The notes beneath the pieces are model-generated. The model worked only from the letters and a program-made list of their open reading frames with translations. It was not told where the DNA came from and did no database searches. This document shows positions 18,150 to 27,701 of a stretch of DNA of 64,000 bases, piece by piece. The DNA comes from Kurthia gibsonii. Lineage in GTDB: Bacteria; Bacillota; Bacilli; Bacillales_A; Planococcaceae. The stretch's first letter is position 1; every line of letters begins with the position of its first letter. The translations under genes were made by a program, and so were the position numbers. Location of the stretch: the NCBI RefSeq assembly GCF_006539985.1, contig NZ_BJOB01000005.1, forward strand, positions 41,007 through 105,006. Reading direction: 5' to 3'.

Positions 18150-21081
18150 ATGTCACAAGAAGCAACAGAAGCACGTCAACAGTTTCATATTTTGTTACAA
18201 CAAATTGGTTTAACTGAAGACCAAGATCTTCACTATGTAGAAGGCGGTGAATTACAGCGCTTAACGGTTCAAAAATCAAAACGTGTATGGTTATTTGCTT
18301 TAAAGCTACCCCGTATTTTACCGTATAGTTATTTCGCGCGTTTTGAGCAACATGTGATGAATGCTTTTAAAAGTATTGCAACAACACAATTAGCCATTAC
18401 AGTTGCACAACCTGAAATAGATGAGGAGCTTATTCGTTCTTATTGGACGCGCGTCGTACAAGACCAAGATGAATTATCGCCCCCATTACGTGAAATTTTA
18501 TCGAAGCAAGTACCTGAAATGATGGGACAGAAGCTGGTTCTATACTGTAACCAAGACTTTGAACAAGCAACACTCCGTAATAAATATGCAGAAAAGTTAA
18601 GTGAAACTTATCAGCAATATGGATTCCCACCATTACACTTTGATTTCCAAGTGAAGGATGTTACGCAGGAGATGGCGGAAGCACAGCAAAAATTCTTAGA
18701 ACAGCGTCGTATTGAAGAAGAAGAAATTTCGAAAAAAGCAGTGGAAGACTTACAAAAACGTGAGAAGGAACGTCAACAAAATCCAGATGGTATTGATGTA
18801 TCAAATCAACCGTTCCAACTGGGTATTCCAATTAAAAATGATGAAAACTTTATGGAGATTCATCAAATTCAAGATGAAGAACGTCGCGTTATTATTGAAG
18901 GTTTTGTATTCGATGCAGAAGTGAAAGAGCTGCGAAGTGGTCGTTCATTATTAACATTGAAAGTATCCGATTATACAGACTCGATTCTTGTGAAGATGTT
19001 CTCACGTGATAAAGAAGATGCAGCTATTATGCAGATGGCGAAAAAAGGGATGTGGGTAAAGGTACGAGGTTCTGTACAAAATGATACATTCGTGCGTGAT
19101 TTAATTGTGATGGCACAAGATATCGTTGAAACAAAACCGGTTATTCGACAAGATACAGCACCTGAAGATGAAAAGCGTGTTGAACTGCATCTACATACAC
19201 CGATGAGTACGATGGATGCTGTTACACCAACAGCTGATTTAATTGCAGCAGCTGCAAAGTGGGGACACCCAGCCATTGCAATTACCGATCACAACGTAGC
19301 ACAATCATTCCCTGATGCACATAATGCAGGGAAAAAGCATGGCGTAAAAGTAATTTACGGTGTCGAAATTAATCTTGTAGAGGATGGTGTACCAATCGCT
19401 TATGATGAACAACATATCGCGTTAGAAGATGCGACATATGTCGTCTTTGACGTTGAGACAACAGGTCTATCTGCAGCCTATGATACAATCATCGAATTAG
19501 CTGCTGTTAAGATTGTAAATGGTGAAGTAGTGGATAAATTTGAAAGTTTTGCAAATCCACATCATAAATTATCTTCTACAACGATTGAATTGACAGGTAT
19601 CACAGATGATATGGTACAGGATGCGCCGGAAGTCGTCGATATGATTGCGAAATTCCATGACTTTATTGGTGATGGCATTGTCGTTGCACATAACGCATCA
19701 TTTGATATTGGTTTCTTGTATGAAGCATATAAACAAGCGAATATTGATGATTTCCATCACCCTGTAATTGATACATTAGAGTTGGCACGTTTTTTACATC
19801 CAACGATGAAGAACCACCGTTTAAATACATTATGTAAAAAATTCAATATCGAATTAACACAGCATCACCGTGCGATTTATGATACGGAAGCGACAGGTTA
19901 CTTACTACTTCATTTAATGAAGGAAGCAACTGCAAAAGGAATCGTATATCATGATGACTTTAATAAATATATCGGTGGTGGAGATGCTTACAAACGTGCA
20001 CGACCAACACATTGTACGGTACTTGCAAAAACAAATGATGGTCTAAAAAATATGTTCAAAATGTTGAGTGAATCTTATACAGAGACATTCTACCGTATGC
20101 CGCGTATTAAGCGTTCAACACTACAGCGTTATCGCGAAGGTTTAATTGTAGGGTCAGGATGTAGTAAAGGGGAATTCTTTACAGCAGTCATGCAAAAGTC
20201 ATTAGATGAAGCGATGGAAATTGCGAAGTTCTATGATTATTTAGAAGTACATCCACCAGCAGTCTATGCGCCACTCATTGAATCCGAGTTAATTAAAGAT
20301 GAGTGGAACATGCAAGATATTATCCGTAAAATTATTAAAGTTGGGAAGAAGCTAGATAAGCCTGTTATTGCGACAGGGAACGTACATTACCTACACAAAG
20401 AAGATGCGATTTTTAGACAGATTCTGATTCGTTCACAGGGCGGTGCGAATCCTTTAAACCGAAATACACTGCCAGACGTACATTTTAGAACAACGAATGA
20501 AATGCTCGACGAATTTGCTTTTTTAGGTGATGATGAGGCAAAACGCATTGTTGTAGATAATTCGCGTGCCTTAGCTGAACAAATGGATGAAGTTATTCCA
20601 TTAAAAGATGATTTATATACACCAAAAATTGATGGTGCAGAAGATGAAGTACGTCGCATGACATATGAGATGGCGCATCATATTTATGGTGAGGAATTAC
20701 CTGAAATTGTCGAAAAACGAATTGATAAAGAGTTGAAGTCGATTATCGGTCATGGTTTCTCTGTCATCTATTTAATTTCGCATAAGCTTGTAAAAAAATC
20801 ATTGTCTGATGGTTATTTAGTAGGTTCGCGTGGTTCTGTAGGTTCGTCACTCGTTGCGACCTTTATGGAGATTACAGAAGTAAATCCATTGCCGCCGCAC
20901 TATGTCTGTCCAAACTGTAAAAAATCAGAGTTCTTCGATGATGGTTCTGTAGGTTCAGGTTACGATTTACCAAATAAAGATTGTCCAGATTGTCATGTTC
21001 CATACAGTAAAGATGGACAAGATATTCCGTTTGAAACCTTCTTAGGGTTCAAGGGAGACAAGGTACCCGATATTGACTTGA
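18150..21081 (+). CDS. polC: PolC, replicative DNA polymerase III alpha subunit, exon 1
   Basis: Exon 1 encodes residues 1-977 plus the first base of codon 978. It carries the OB-fold region, the PHP domain (HLHTPMSTMDAVTP near residue 350) and the inserted DnaQ-type 3'-5' exonuclease (YVVFDVETTGLSAAYD near 430, with the matching HxAxxD-type end). The first part of the C-family polymerase core follows, with the zinc-like CPNC/CPDC cluster, ending at PDIDL, where D974 and D976 are the metal-binding catalytic pair. If not spliced, the frame runs five codons into the intron (SATRC) and stops at 21096-21098. PolC is the essential leading-strand polymerase in Bacillota. With exon 2 the product is 1445 residues, the normal PolC size. 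Confidence 0.97.
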
Positions 21082-21801
21082 GTGCGACACGTTGCTAGTT
21101 GAAAAGACTAGTCACCATTATTGGTAGAACTGCTATTTCGAAGTGTGGAATGACGGAGTAACGCCCCGAAACACACTCGCTGAAGCTACGACATGCAAGC
21201 GGATGACTGCAAAACAAAAACTTGTATGAAGCTCGTTAAAGTAGGCTGAAGTTCACCCAAACAGTACGGCTGTGGAAAGGGAGATATCCTGTGAATGATA
21301 GGTCTGGTGTCTATAAACTTCCTATGGTTAGAATCAGTAGAATGACTGGGACGAACCCTCGATTGACTTTTCGTGAATGTCACGTAGTAGAAATGCTGCG
21401 GGGTCCAAATTAGGACTTCTAGGTATGGATGAGTAAGCGTTTGGTTATGAAAACCCATCTTGTGTTACAGGCACATGCAAGCCTAGCGGAATTTAGGGGG
21501 AACCTAAGGGAAGATGTACAGATAGAAATAGTGGAACGTGTGAAGCTCCTAACGTAAGAGACAGTTGCATGTCGATGACGACGGTGTACGGAAATGCTGA
21601 ATAAGTTATAACGTACTTTGATGGAGTGGCAGTAGTGCTGTAGTACCGTTGAAGAAATGCCTGTGATGACTGAATAATCAATAGGTCGGAGGATAAAACA
21701 TTTCAGAGGGAAGGGCACAAGTCGTTAGTGTTGAAATTAAACCTACAAAAAGTCAGATTCTAGTATGACTAAAGAGAACGAAAGCTCAAGGGAGTGATTA
21801 G
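21082..21801 (+). ncRNA. Group II intron ribozyme, 5' domains (I to start of IV)
   Basis: This 720-nt non-coding stretch precedes the maturase gene and should fold as domains I-III. GATATC at 21283-21288 can pair with the exon sequence GATATT at 21069-21074 (five Watson-Crick pairs and one G-U), a good candidate for EBS2-IBS2. The expected EBS1 partner of IBS1 (ACTTGA, 21076-21081) was not found as a perfect match. The nearest is TCAGT around 21334, which pairs over only four bases. The rest of the fold was not worked out by eye. Confidence 0.8.
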
Positions 21802-23628
21802 TTGGCTGACTTAATGATTCAAAAGTTAAGAAACAACGAGTATTTTGGGTTACAAACCACTTTTGATAATCTTTATAACGAAAGTAAAAGTGGTCGCTAT
21901 TTTACAGACCTTTATGATTTGATTGTTTCCGAAGAAAATATATTGCTTGCCTTTCGTAACTTGAAAAGCAATACAGGTAGTAAAACGAAAGGTACAAATG
22001 GACACACAATTAAACATTTGAACAAAATGAACGCTAATAAACTAATCAAGCTTGTTCGAAGAAGACTAGAAGATTATTCACCACACGCAGTTAGAAGGTT
22101 ATTCATACCAAAACCAAACGGAAAAATGCGACCTCTTGGTATCCCAACTATTGAGGATAGATTAATACAGCAAATGTTTTTGCAAGTATTAGAACCGATT
22201 ACGGAAGCGAAATTTCATCCGCAAAGTTATGGTTTTAGACCGAAAAGAAGCACACATGATGCACTTGCAAGATGCTATCATATGGTGAATCATAGTCATC
22301 AACATTTTGTAGTTGATATCGATATTAAAGGTTTCTTCGATAATGTTAATCATAAAAAGCTAATGAGACAATTATGGACGATTGGTATAAGGGATAAAAA
22401 AGTATTAGTGATAATTAAGAAGATGTTGAAAGCCGAAATTACAGGTGAAGGATTACCAATGAAAGGGACTCCCCAAGGAGGTATTTTATCTCCGTTACTC
22501 GCAAATATAGTTTTAAACGAGTTAGATTGGTGGATTTCAAATCAATGGGAAACGAAATCGACAAGAGTACCTTATAAGCTAAAACGTAATAAAACGGATG
22601 CACTTAAAAAGACAGCGTTAAAACCAATGTATTTAGTTCGATATGCAGATGATTTTAAAATTTTCACGAATTCTTATGAAAATGCCCGAAAGGTTAAAAT
22701 CGCCGTTGAAAAATGGTTGATGGAACGGCTAGGGCTAGAAATCAGTGAAGAAAAAAGTAAAATCACAAATTTGCGTAAGAATGGTACAGACTTTTTAGGG
22801 ATTCGCTTTAGAGCGGTAAAAAAAGGCAATGCAAAAACGGGTTACATTGTTAATTCTAAGATGGACCCAAAAGCAAAAGAAAAGGTACAAGGCGTCATAA
22901 GGCATCAATTAGTTAAACTAAGAAAAAGTCCTACTCCACAAAAAGTGATGAATTTTAATGCGAATATTTTAGGGTTGCAAAATTATTATAAGATCGCAAC
23001 TCGAATCGCTCAGGATTTTAATGAGATAAGGCATAACATTCATCCGAATATCAAATCACTCATGATAAGAAAAATCTTTGTGAAAACAAAAGAAACAAAC
23101 GGAGTGATTGATAAATTTTATGGAGACTACAATTATCCGCGATTCAAAAGCAATGGATTGTTAGTCTATCCTATTGAGGCAGTTCGACACGATATACGGG
23201 GACAACGCAAACCAGAATTTACGATTTACAACGAGGATGACAGAAAAGCGGTCCATAAAGATTTAAAACAAGTGTCCATAAGAGAAATAGAAATGTTTCG
23301 TAAGGGAATTTACAAATCAAAAAGTGTTCTGTATGAAAACAACCGATTGAGTAAATATGTAGCACAAAAAGGCTGTTGTGGCATTACGGGTGAACGGTTA
23401 ACTCCTCATCAAGCTTTATGTCATCATATAAAACCAACAGCACAAGGTGGTACAGATGAATACGATAACTTGATAATTATCAATAGAAAGTATCATATGC
23501 TCATTCACAACTCAGACCCTTTAAGAAATAAAGAGTATCAAAAGATATTAAGTAAATTCGAAGTAAAAGCAATTAATAAATTAAACAGGCTAAGAACGGA
23601 AGTAGGAAATCCAAAACTTAGTCTATAA
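21802..23628 (+). CDS. ltrA: Group II intron-encoded reverse transcriptase/maturase with HNH endonuclease
   Basis: The 608-residue LtrA-type protein starts with TTG behind AAGGGAGTGATTAG. The reverse transcriptase domain has FIPKPNGKMRPLGIPTIEDR, SYGFRPKRSTHDAL, GTPQGGILSPLLAN near residue 222 and the catalytic YADD at 281-284. A maturase (X) domain follows. The C-terminus (about 524-571) is an HNH endonuclease module: CCGITGERL, ALCHHIKPTAQGG, YDNLIIINRKYHMLIH. In the known mechanism it helps splicing, reverse-splices intron RNA into DNA, nicks the second strand and copies the intron. No stop or frameshift is seen, so it is probably active. Confidence 0.96.
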   Translation: MADLMIQKLRNNEYFGLQTTFDNLYNESKSGRYFTDLYDLIVSEENILLAFRNLKSNTGSKTKGTNGHTIKHLNKMNANKLIKLVRRRLEDYSPHAVRRLFIPKPNGKMRPLGIPTIEDRLIQQMFLQVLEPITEAKFHPQSYGFRPKRSTHDALARCYHMVNHSHQHFVVDIDIKGFFDNVNHKKLMRQLWTIGIRDKKVLVIIKKMLKAEITGEGLPMKGTPQGGILSPLLANIVLNELDWWISNQWETKSTRVPYKLKRNKTDALKKTALKPMYLVRYADDFKIFTNSYENARKVKIAVEKWLMERLGLEISEEKSKITNLRKNGTDFLGIRFRAVKKGNAKTGYIVNSKMDPKAKEKVQGVIRHQLVKLRKSPTPQKVMNFNANILGLQNYYKIATRIAQDFNEIRHNIHPNIKSLMIRKIFVKTKETNGVIDKFYGDYNYPRFKSNGLLVYPIEAVRHDIRGQRKPEFTIYNEDDRKAVHKDLKQVSIREIEMFRKGIYKSKSVLYENNRLSKYVAQKGCCGITGERLTPHQALCHHIKPTAQGGTDEYDNLIIINRKYHMLIHNSDPLRNKEYQKILSKFEVKAINKLNRLRTEVGNPKLSL

Positions 23629-23648
23629 ATTCAACAAAACTAACGATG

Positions 23649-23734
23649 GAGCGCCGTATGACACTGAAAGGGTCACGTACGGTGTGGGACGGGGGAAAAG
23701 CTGGTGATAACTTCAAAAGCTTACCTATCGTCAT
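23649..23734 (+). ncRNA. Group II intron domains V and VI
   Basis: Domain V spans about 23649-23686. It carries the AGC triad, a CCGTA / TACGG stem, a TGAAAG apical loop region and a two-base CG bulge on the 3' side, the standard catalytic hairpin. Domain VI starts with GACGGGGG (23688-23695), which pairs with CCTATCGTC (23724-23732) and leaves A23727 unpaired. That A is 7 nt before the 3' end, the position expected for the branch-point adenosine. Confidence 0.9.
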
Positions 23735-25140
23735 ACTTCTCAGGTGAGTATCAACCACAGGCGCATAACTATACAAAAGTATTGTTCGGTGAAGACTATG
23801 CGTTTCGTGCTGGAACAATTGGTACAGTAGCTGAAAAGACGGCATATGGTTATGTAAAAGGATATGGAACAGACCATAATATTAACTTTAGAGGAGCAGA
23901 AGTAGACCGCCTCGTTCAAGGTTGTACAGGCGTGAAACGAACAACAGGACAGCACCCTGGTGGTATCATTGTTGTACCGAACTATATGGATATTTTCGAT
24001 TTTACACCGATTCAATATCCAGCAGATGATCAAGGTTCAGAATGGCGAACAACACACTTCGACTTCCATTCAATTCATGATAATATTTTAAAACTCGATA
24101 TACTTGGACACGATGATCCGACTGTTATTCGTATGTTACTTGATTTAACAGGGATTGACCCAAAAACCATTCCAACAGACGATCCAGAAGTAATGGCAAT
24201 CTTCCAAGGACCCGAACCGCTTGGTGTAACACCTGAACAAATTAAAGCCAAAACAGGAACGTATGGTATTCCTGAGTTTGGTACGAAGTTTGTACGTGGA
24301 ATGTTAGAAGAAACGAAACCATCTACTTTCTCAGAGTTAGTTCAAATTTCAGGGCTTTCACATGGAACAGATGTATGGCTTGGCAATGCAAGTGAGCTGA
24401 TTGAAAATGGAACGTGCGTATTATCTGAAGTAATCGGTTGTCGTGACGATATTATGGTTTATTTAATCTATCAAGGATTAGAACCTTCACTAGCCTTTAA
24501 AATTATGGAACATGTGCGTAAAGGTAAAGGGTTAACGGAAGATATGGAAGAAGCGATGATGGCTGAAAATGTACCGAAATGGTATATCGAATCATGTAAG
24601 AAAATTAAGTACATGTTCCCGAAAGCCCATGCGGCTGCCTATGTCTTAATGGCGGTGCGTATTGCGTATTTTAAAGTTCATTTCCCAATCGTTTACTACT
24701 GTGCGTACTTTACAGTTCGTGCCTCTGATTTTGATTTACTTGCGATGGTGAATGGCTCTGAAACAATCAAAGCACGTATTGAAGAAATTGAGAGCAAGGG
24801 ATTAGAGGCATCGGTTAAAGAGCGCTCTTTACAAACAGTTTTAGAACTTGCTTTAGAAATGACAGAACGTGGTTTAACGATTCAAAAAGTGGATTTATAT
24901 CGCTCAAAAGCAACAGAATTTGTCATTGATGGAGATTCTTTAATTCCACCATTCAATGCGATTCCAGGTTTGGGAAATAACGTAGCTGAAGCGATTGTAC
25001 GCGCAAGACAAGATGGTGAATTTTTATCAAAAGAAGATTTACAAATTCGTGGTCGCGTATCGAAAACATTGATTGAGTATATGGATAAATTAGGTTGTTT
25101 AGAAGGTATGCCAGATGCCAATCAATTATCGCTATTCTAG
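23735..25140 (+). CDS. polC: PolC, replicative DNA polymerase III alpha subunit, exon 2
   Basis: Exon 2 supplies the last two bases of codon 978 and residues 979-1445. It begins [27 protein letters not shown] and carries the rest of the polymerase core: the [14 protein letters not shown] nucleotide region, the third catalytic Asp in [21 protein letters not shown], the HhH region ([21 protein letters not shown]) and the C-terminal SLF beta-clamp-like tail (NQLSLF). It is not preceded by a start of its own, so it is expressed only by splicing. Read without the intron the gene has no other damage. Confidence 0.96.
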
Positions 25141-25147
25141 GGTTTAC

Positions 25148-25176
25148 TTGCATAAATCGTGAATTGATGCTAAAAT
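25148..25176 (+). promoter_or_regulatory. Promoter of the rimP-nusA-infB operon
   Basis: TTGCAT (25148-25153), 17 bp, TAAAAT (25171-25176), with TG one base before the -10. It starts 8 bp after the polC stop and upstream of the hairpin at 25210, so that hairpin lies in the leader of its transcript. Confidence 0.65.
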
Positions 25177-25209
25177 AAAAACAATTACTTTGTTGATAGA
25201 ACAGACGGC

Positions 25210-25245
25210 AAAAGAGTGGGGATTCCTCACTCTTTTCTGTTTGTA
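25210..25245 (+). terminator. Terminator after polC, inside the rimP leader
   Basis: AAAAGAGTGGGG pairs with CCTCACTCTTTT (12 bp, one G-U, tight loop) and is followed by CTGTTTGT. It can end polC transcripts and, because a good promoter lies upstream, may also attenuate the rimP operon. Confidence 0.8.
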
Positions 25246-25277
25246 TTTATCAGTAACTCTAAAGTCAGGAGGATTGT

Positions 25278-25760
25278 ATGAGCAAAATTACTACGGAAAT
25301 CGAAGAACTTGTAAAGCCAATCGTTGAGGAGCTTACATTGGAGCTAGTAGAGGTTGAGTTTGTAAAAGAGGGGCGCGATTGGTTTTTACGTGTATATGTT
25401 GATACTCCTGAAGGCAATATTGATATCGATCAATGCGCACAAGTGAGTGAGCGTTTAAGCGAAAAGTTAGATGAAAAAGATCCGATTTCACAAAATTATT
25501 ACCTTGAAGTATCTTCTCCAGGAGCGGAACGCCCTTTAAAAAAGGAAGCTGATTACATTCAAGCAATTGGCCAATACGTTCACATCAAGACATACGAAGC
25601 AATTGATGGCAAAAAAGTATTTGAAGGTTACTTAACATCTTATACAGATGAAGGTGCCGCATTAGACATGTTAATCAAAACAAGAAAAGTAAAAGTATTA
25701 ATTCCGAAAGAGAAAATTGCGGCAGCTCGCTTAGCAATTGATTTTTCTAAAGAACAATAA
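25278..25760 (+). CDS. rimP: RimP, 30S ribosome maturation factor
   Basis: The 160-residue protein has the RimP N-terminal domain (LELVEVEFVKEGRDWFLRVYVDTPEGNIDIDQC, YYLEVSSPGAERPL) and a C-terminal SH3-like domain. It binds the 30S and helps form the central pseudoknot region during assembly. CAGGAGGATTGT precedes the ATG. It is first in the rimP-nusA-rnpM-ylxQ-infB operon. Confidence 0.97.
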   Translation: MSKITTEIEELVKPIVEELTLELVEVEFVKEGRDWFLRVYVDTPEGNIDIDQCAQVSERLSEKLDEKDPISQNYYLEVSSPGAERPLKKEADYIQAIGQYVHIKTYEAIDGKKVFEGYLTSYTDEGAALDMLIKTRKVKVLIPKEKIAAARLAIDFSKEQ

Positions 25761-25778
25761 TCTAGGAGTGAAACAAAA

Positions 25779-26906
25779 ATGGGCAAGGAACTAGTAGGTG
25801 CTCTTAAAGCGCTTGAAGAAAAAGGAATCTCACGTGAAATTATCGTAGATGCAATTGAAGCGGCATTAATTACAGCATATAAGAAGAACTATGACGAAGC
25901 GAATGTACGTGTGGACTTAAACCTTGATAAAGGAACAATGCATCTCTATTCACGCAGAGAAGTTGTTGAAAAGTCAGAGGACGATTTATTAGAAATGTCG
26001 TTAGAGGATGCACGCCAAATCAACCCAGCGTATGAGATTGGTGACATTGTTGAAACAGAGGAAGTGCCACGCGACTTCGGACGTATTGCAGCAACAACAG
26101 CAAAACAAATTATGACACAACGTTTCCGCGAAGCAGAACGTGGCTTAATTTATGAAGAGTATGTAGATCGTGCAGACGATATTATCAACGGTGTTGTAGA
26201 ACGTCTGGATGCACGTAATATCTATGTAGGAATTGGCAAAATCGAAGCGGTATTATTACCGAACGAGCAAATTCCAGGTGAATCATATGAGCCACACGAT
26301 CGTATTAAAGTGTACATTACAAAAGTAGAACGTTCTTCTAAAGGACCTCAAGTATTCGTTTCAAGAACACACCCAGGTTTATTACGCCGTCTATTTGAAT
26401 TAGAAGTACCAGAAATTTTTGAAGGTACAGTTGAAATCAAAACAATTGCACGTGAAGCAGGAGATCGTTCAAAAATCTCTGTTATCGCGCATAACGATGA
26501 AGTAGATCCAGTTGGTGCATGTGTTGGTACAAAAGGTGCACGTGTCCAAACAATTGTAAATGAATTAAACGGTGAGAAAATTGACATTGTAGAATGGTCA
26601 GAAGATCCAGTTGAATTCGTAGCGAACGCACTTAGCCCATCAAAAGTATTAGATGTTCAAGTAAATGAAGAAGAAAAATCAACATTAGTTGTCGTACCAG
26701 ATTACCAACTATCATTAGCAATTGGTAAACGTGGTCAAAATGCACGTTTAGCAGCGAAATTAACAGGTTGGAAAATCGATATTAAATCTGAAACAGACGC
26801 AATAGAGCAAGGCCTATATGACCCAGCGAATGCAACAATCGTTGTAAAAGAAGAGCCATCTGTAGAAGAAGATGTAGAAATCGATTTATATCACGACGAA
26901 GATTAA
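25779..26906 (+). CDS. nusA: NusA, transcription elongation/termination factor
   Basis: The 375-residue protein has the N-terminal RNA-polymerase-binding domain, an S1 domain (about 135-200), and two KH domains (KISVIAHNDEVDPVGACVGTKGARVQTI, then LSLAIGKRGQNARLAAKLTGWKI). Bacillota NusA lacks the C-terminal acidic repeats of E. coli, in line with this length. It stimulates pausing and intrinsic termination. Confidence 0.98.
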   Translation: MGKELVGALKALEEKGISREIIVDAIEAALITAYKKNYDEANVRVDLNLDKGTMHLYSRREVVEKSEDDLLEMSLEDARQINPAYEIGDIVETEEVPRDFGRIAATTAKQIMTQRFREAERGLIYEEYVDRADDIINGVVERLDARNIYVGIGKIEAVLLPNEQIPGESYEPHDRIKVYITKVERSSKGPQVFVSRTHPGLLRRLFELEVPEIFEGTVEIKTIAREAGDRSKISVIAHNDEVDPVGACVGTKGARVQTIVNELNGEKIDIVEWSEDPVEFVANALSPSKVLDVQVNEEEKSTLVVVPDYQLSLAIGKRGQNARLAAKLTGWKIDIKSETDAIEQGLYDPANATIVVKEEPSVEEDVEIDLYHDED

Positions 26907-26924
26907 TTGAAAGGTGTTTAGAAG

Positions 26925-27197
26925 ATGCCAGTCAATCGAAAAGTACCATTAAGAAAATGTTGTGCAACAGGTGACATGTTACCAAAAAAGGACATGGTAC
27001 GTGTTGTACGTTCAAAAGAAGGTGAAGTATCCGTAGACGAGACTGGTAAAAAGTCTGGTCGCGGTGCTTACGTATCGAAATCAGAAGCTGCAGTAGAAGC
27101 AGCAAAGAAGAAGAATGTTTTGAAAAATCAATTAGAAGTTGAAATTCCAGAACACATCTATGATGATTTGCTAGCAGTTATTCGAAAGGGTAAATAA
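26925..27197 (+). CDS. rnpM: RnpM (YlxR), RNase P modulator
   Basis: This 90-residue YlxR-family protein has the RKCCATGDMLPKKDMVRVVR and GRGAYVSKSEAAVEAAKKK blocks. The family binds RNA; in B. subtilis it binds the RNase P RNA and modulates RNase P activity. It is encoded 18 bp after nusA and 1 bp before ylxQ. Confidence 0.93.
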   Translation: MPVNRKVPLRKCCATGDMLPKKDMVRVVRSKEGEVSVDETGKKSGRGAYVSKSEAAVEAAKKKNVLKNQLEVEIPEHIYDDLLAVIRKGK

Positions 27198-27198
27198 C

Positions 27199-27519
27199 AT
27201 GACAACTGAACAAGCCATTTTAAATTTACTAGGAATTGCAGCGAGAGCAAGACAAGTAGTATCAGGCGAAGAACAAGTGGTGAAGGAAGTTCGAGGACAA
27301 TCGGCTAAACTTGTGATTTTATCCACAGATGCTTCAAAGAATACGCAAAAAAAGTTGCGCGATAAATGTAACTCATTTCAAGTTGAATTGCATGAATTTA
27401 GTACACGTGAAGTACTAGGTCATGCGACAGGTCGAGAAACACGTGTATCCTTAGCAATTATGGACCGCGGTTTTGCGAAAAAACTGTCGGAGTTATTCCA
27501 ACAACTTGAATCACAATAA
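27199..27519 (+). CDS. ylxQ: YlxQ, L7Ae-family RNA-binding protein
   Basis: The 106-residue protein has the L7Ae/L30e/S12e fold signature (LLGIAARARQVVSGEEQVVKEVRGQSAKLVILSTDAS). Family members bind kink-turn RNA; the exact target of YlxQ is not known. It lies in the nusA-infB operon as in other Bacillota. A 182-bp gap, unusual here, separates it from infB. Confidence 0.92.
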   Translation: MTTEQAILNLLGIAARARQVVSGEEQVVKEVRGQSAKLVILSTDASKNTQKKLRDKCNSFQVELHEFSTREVLGHATGRETRVSLAIMDRGFAKKLSELFQQLESQ

Positions 27520-27701
27520 TGCAGTACATGAGGAATCAAGACAGAAGCTGTCAAATAAGATCCAAGTGTGAAAGTCCTTATTTCACCAAGTCATCAATGA
27601 GCGCCAAGGGACAGCCAGGAACTCGTCCTGCTATTAGTTCGATGACGATGTAAGAAATTAATAGCGAACACTCAAAAATTTCATATGAATAAGGATGTAC
27701 T
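27520..27701 (+). promoter_or_regulatory. Structured non-coding leader ahead of infB
   Basis: All three forward frames contain stops. GTGAAA / TTTCAC forms a hairpin at 27568-27586, GTCATC (27590-27595) pairs with GATGAC (27641-27646), and inside it CAGGA / TCCTG makes a 5-nt-loop hairpin at 27616-27630. The phrases GTGTGAAAGTCC and GGGACAGCC resemble pieces of group II intron domain I, but no 5' GTGCGAC or domain V is present, so a relic is only a guess. An AAGGAT Shine-Dalgarno at 27691 serves infB. No promoter is clear. Confidence 0.5.

Larger units (their letters stand above)
21082..23734 (+). mobile_element. Group II intron inserted in polC, sense orientation
   Basis: The element is 2653 bp. 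It begins with GTGCGAC, the classic group II 5' end, and ends ...CTATCGTCAT (terminal AY). It holds a reverse transcriptase/maturase gene, a readable domain V and a domain VI with a bulged A. Boundaries are fixed by the host gene: removing exactly 21082-23734 gives GAC TTG A|AC TTC TCA, that is Asp-Leu-Asn-Phe-Ser, which restores the invariant PolC motif in frame. The insertion is in phase 1 of codon 978. All parts needed for splicing and retrohoming look intact. It is the only clearly mobile unit in the window. Confidence 0.96.

Noticed and set aside
18150..21098. polC as a truncated pseudogene ending at the TAG at 21096
   Set aside because: The stop lies within the group II intron; exact intron removal restores the conserved motif and a full-length product.
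21186..21718. Overlapping minus-strand frames in the 5' part of the intron
   Set aside because: The region is structured ribozyme RNA; the frames have no start signals or recognisable motifs.
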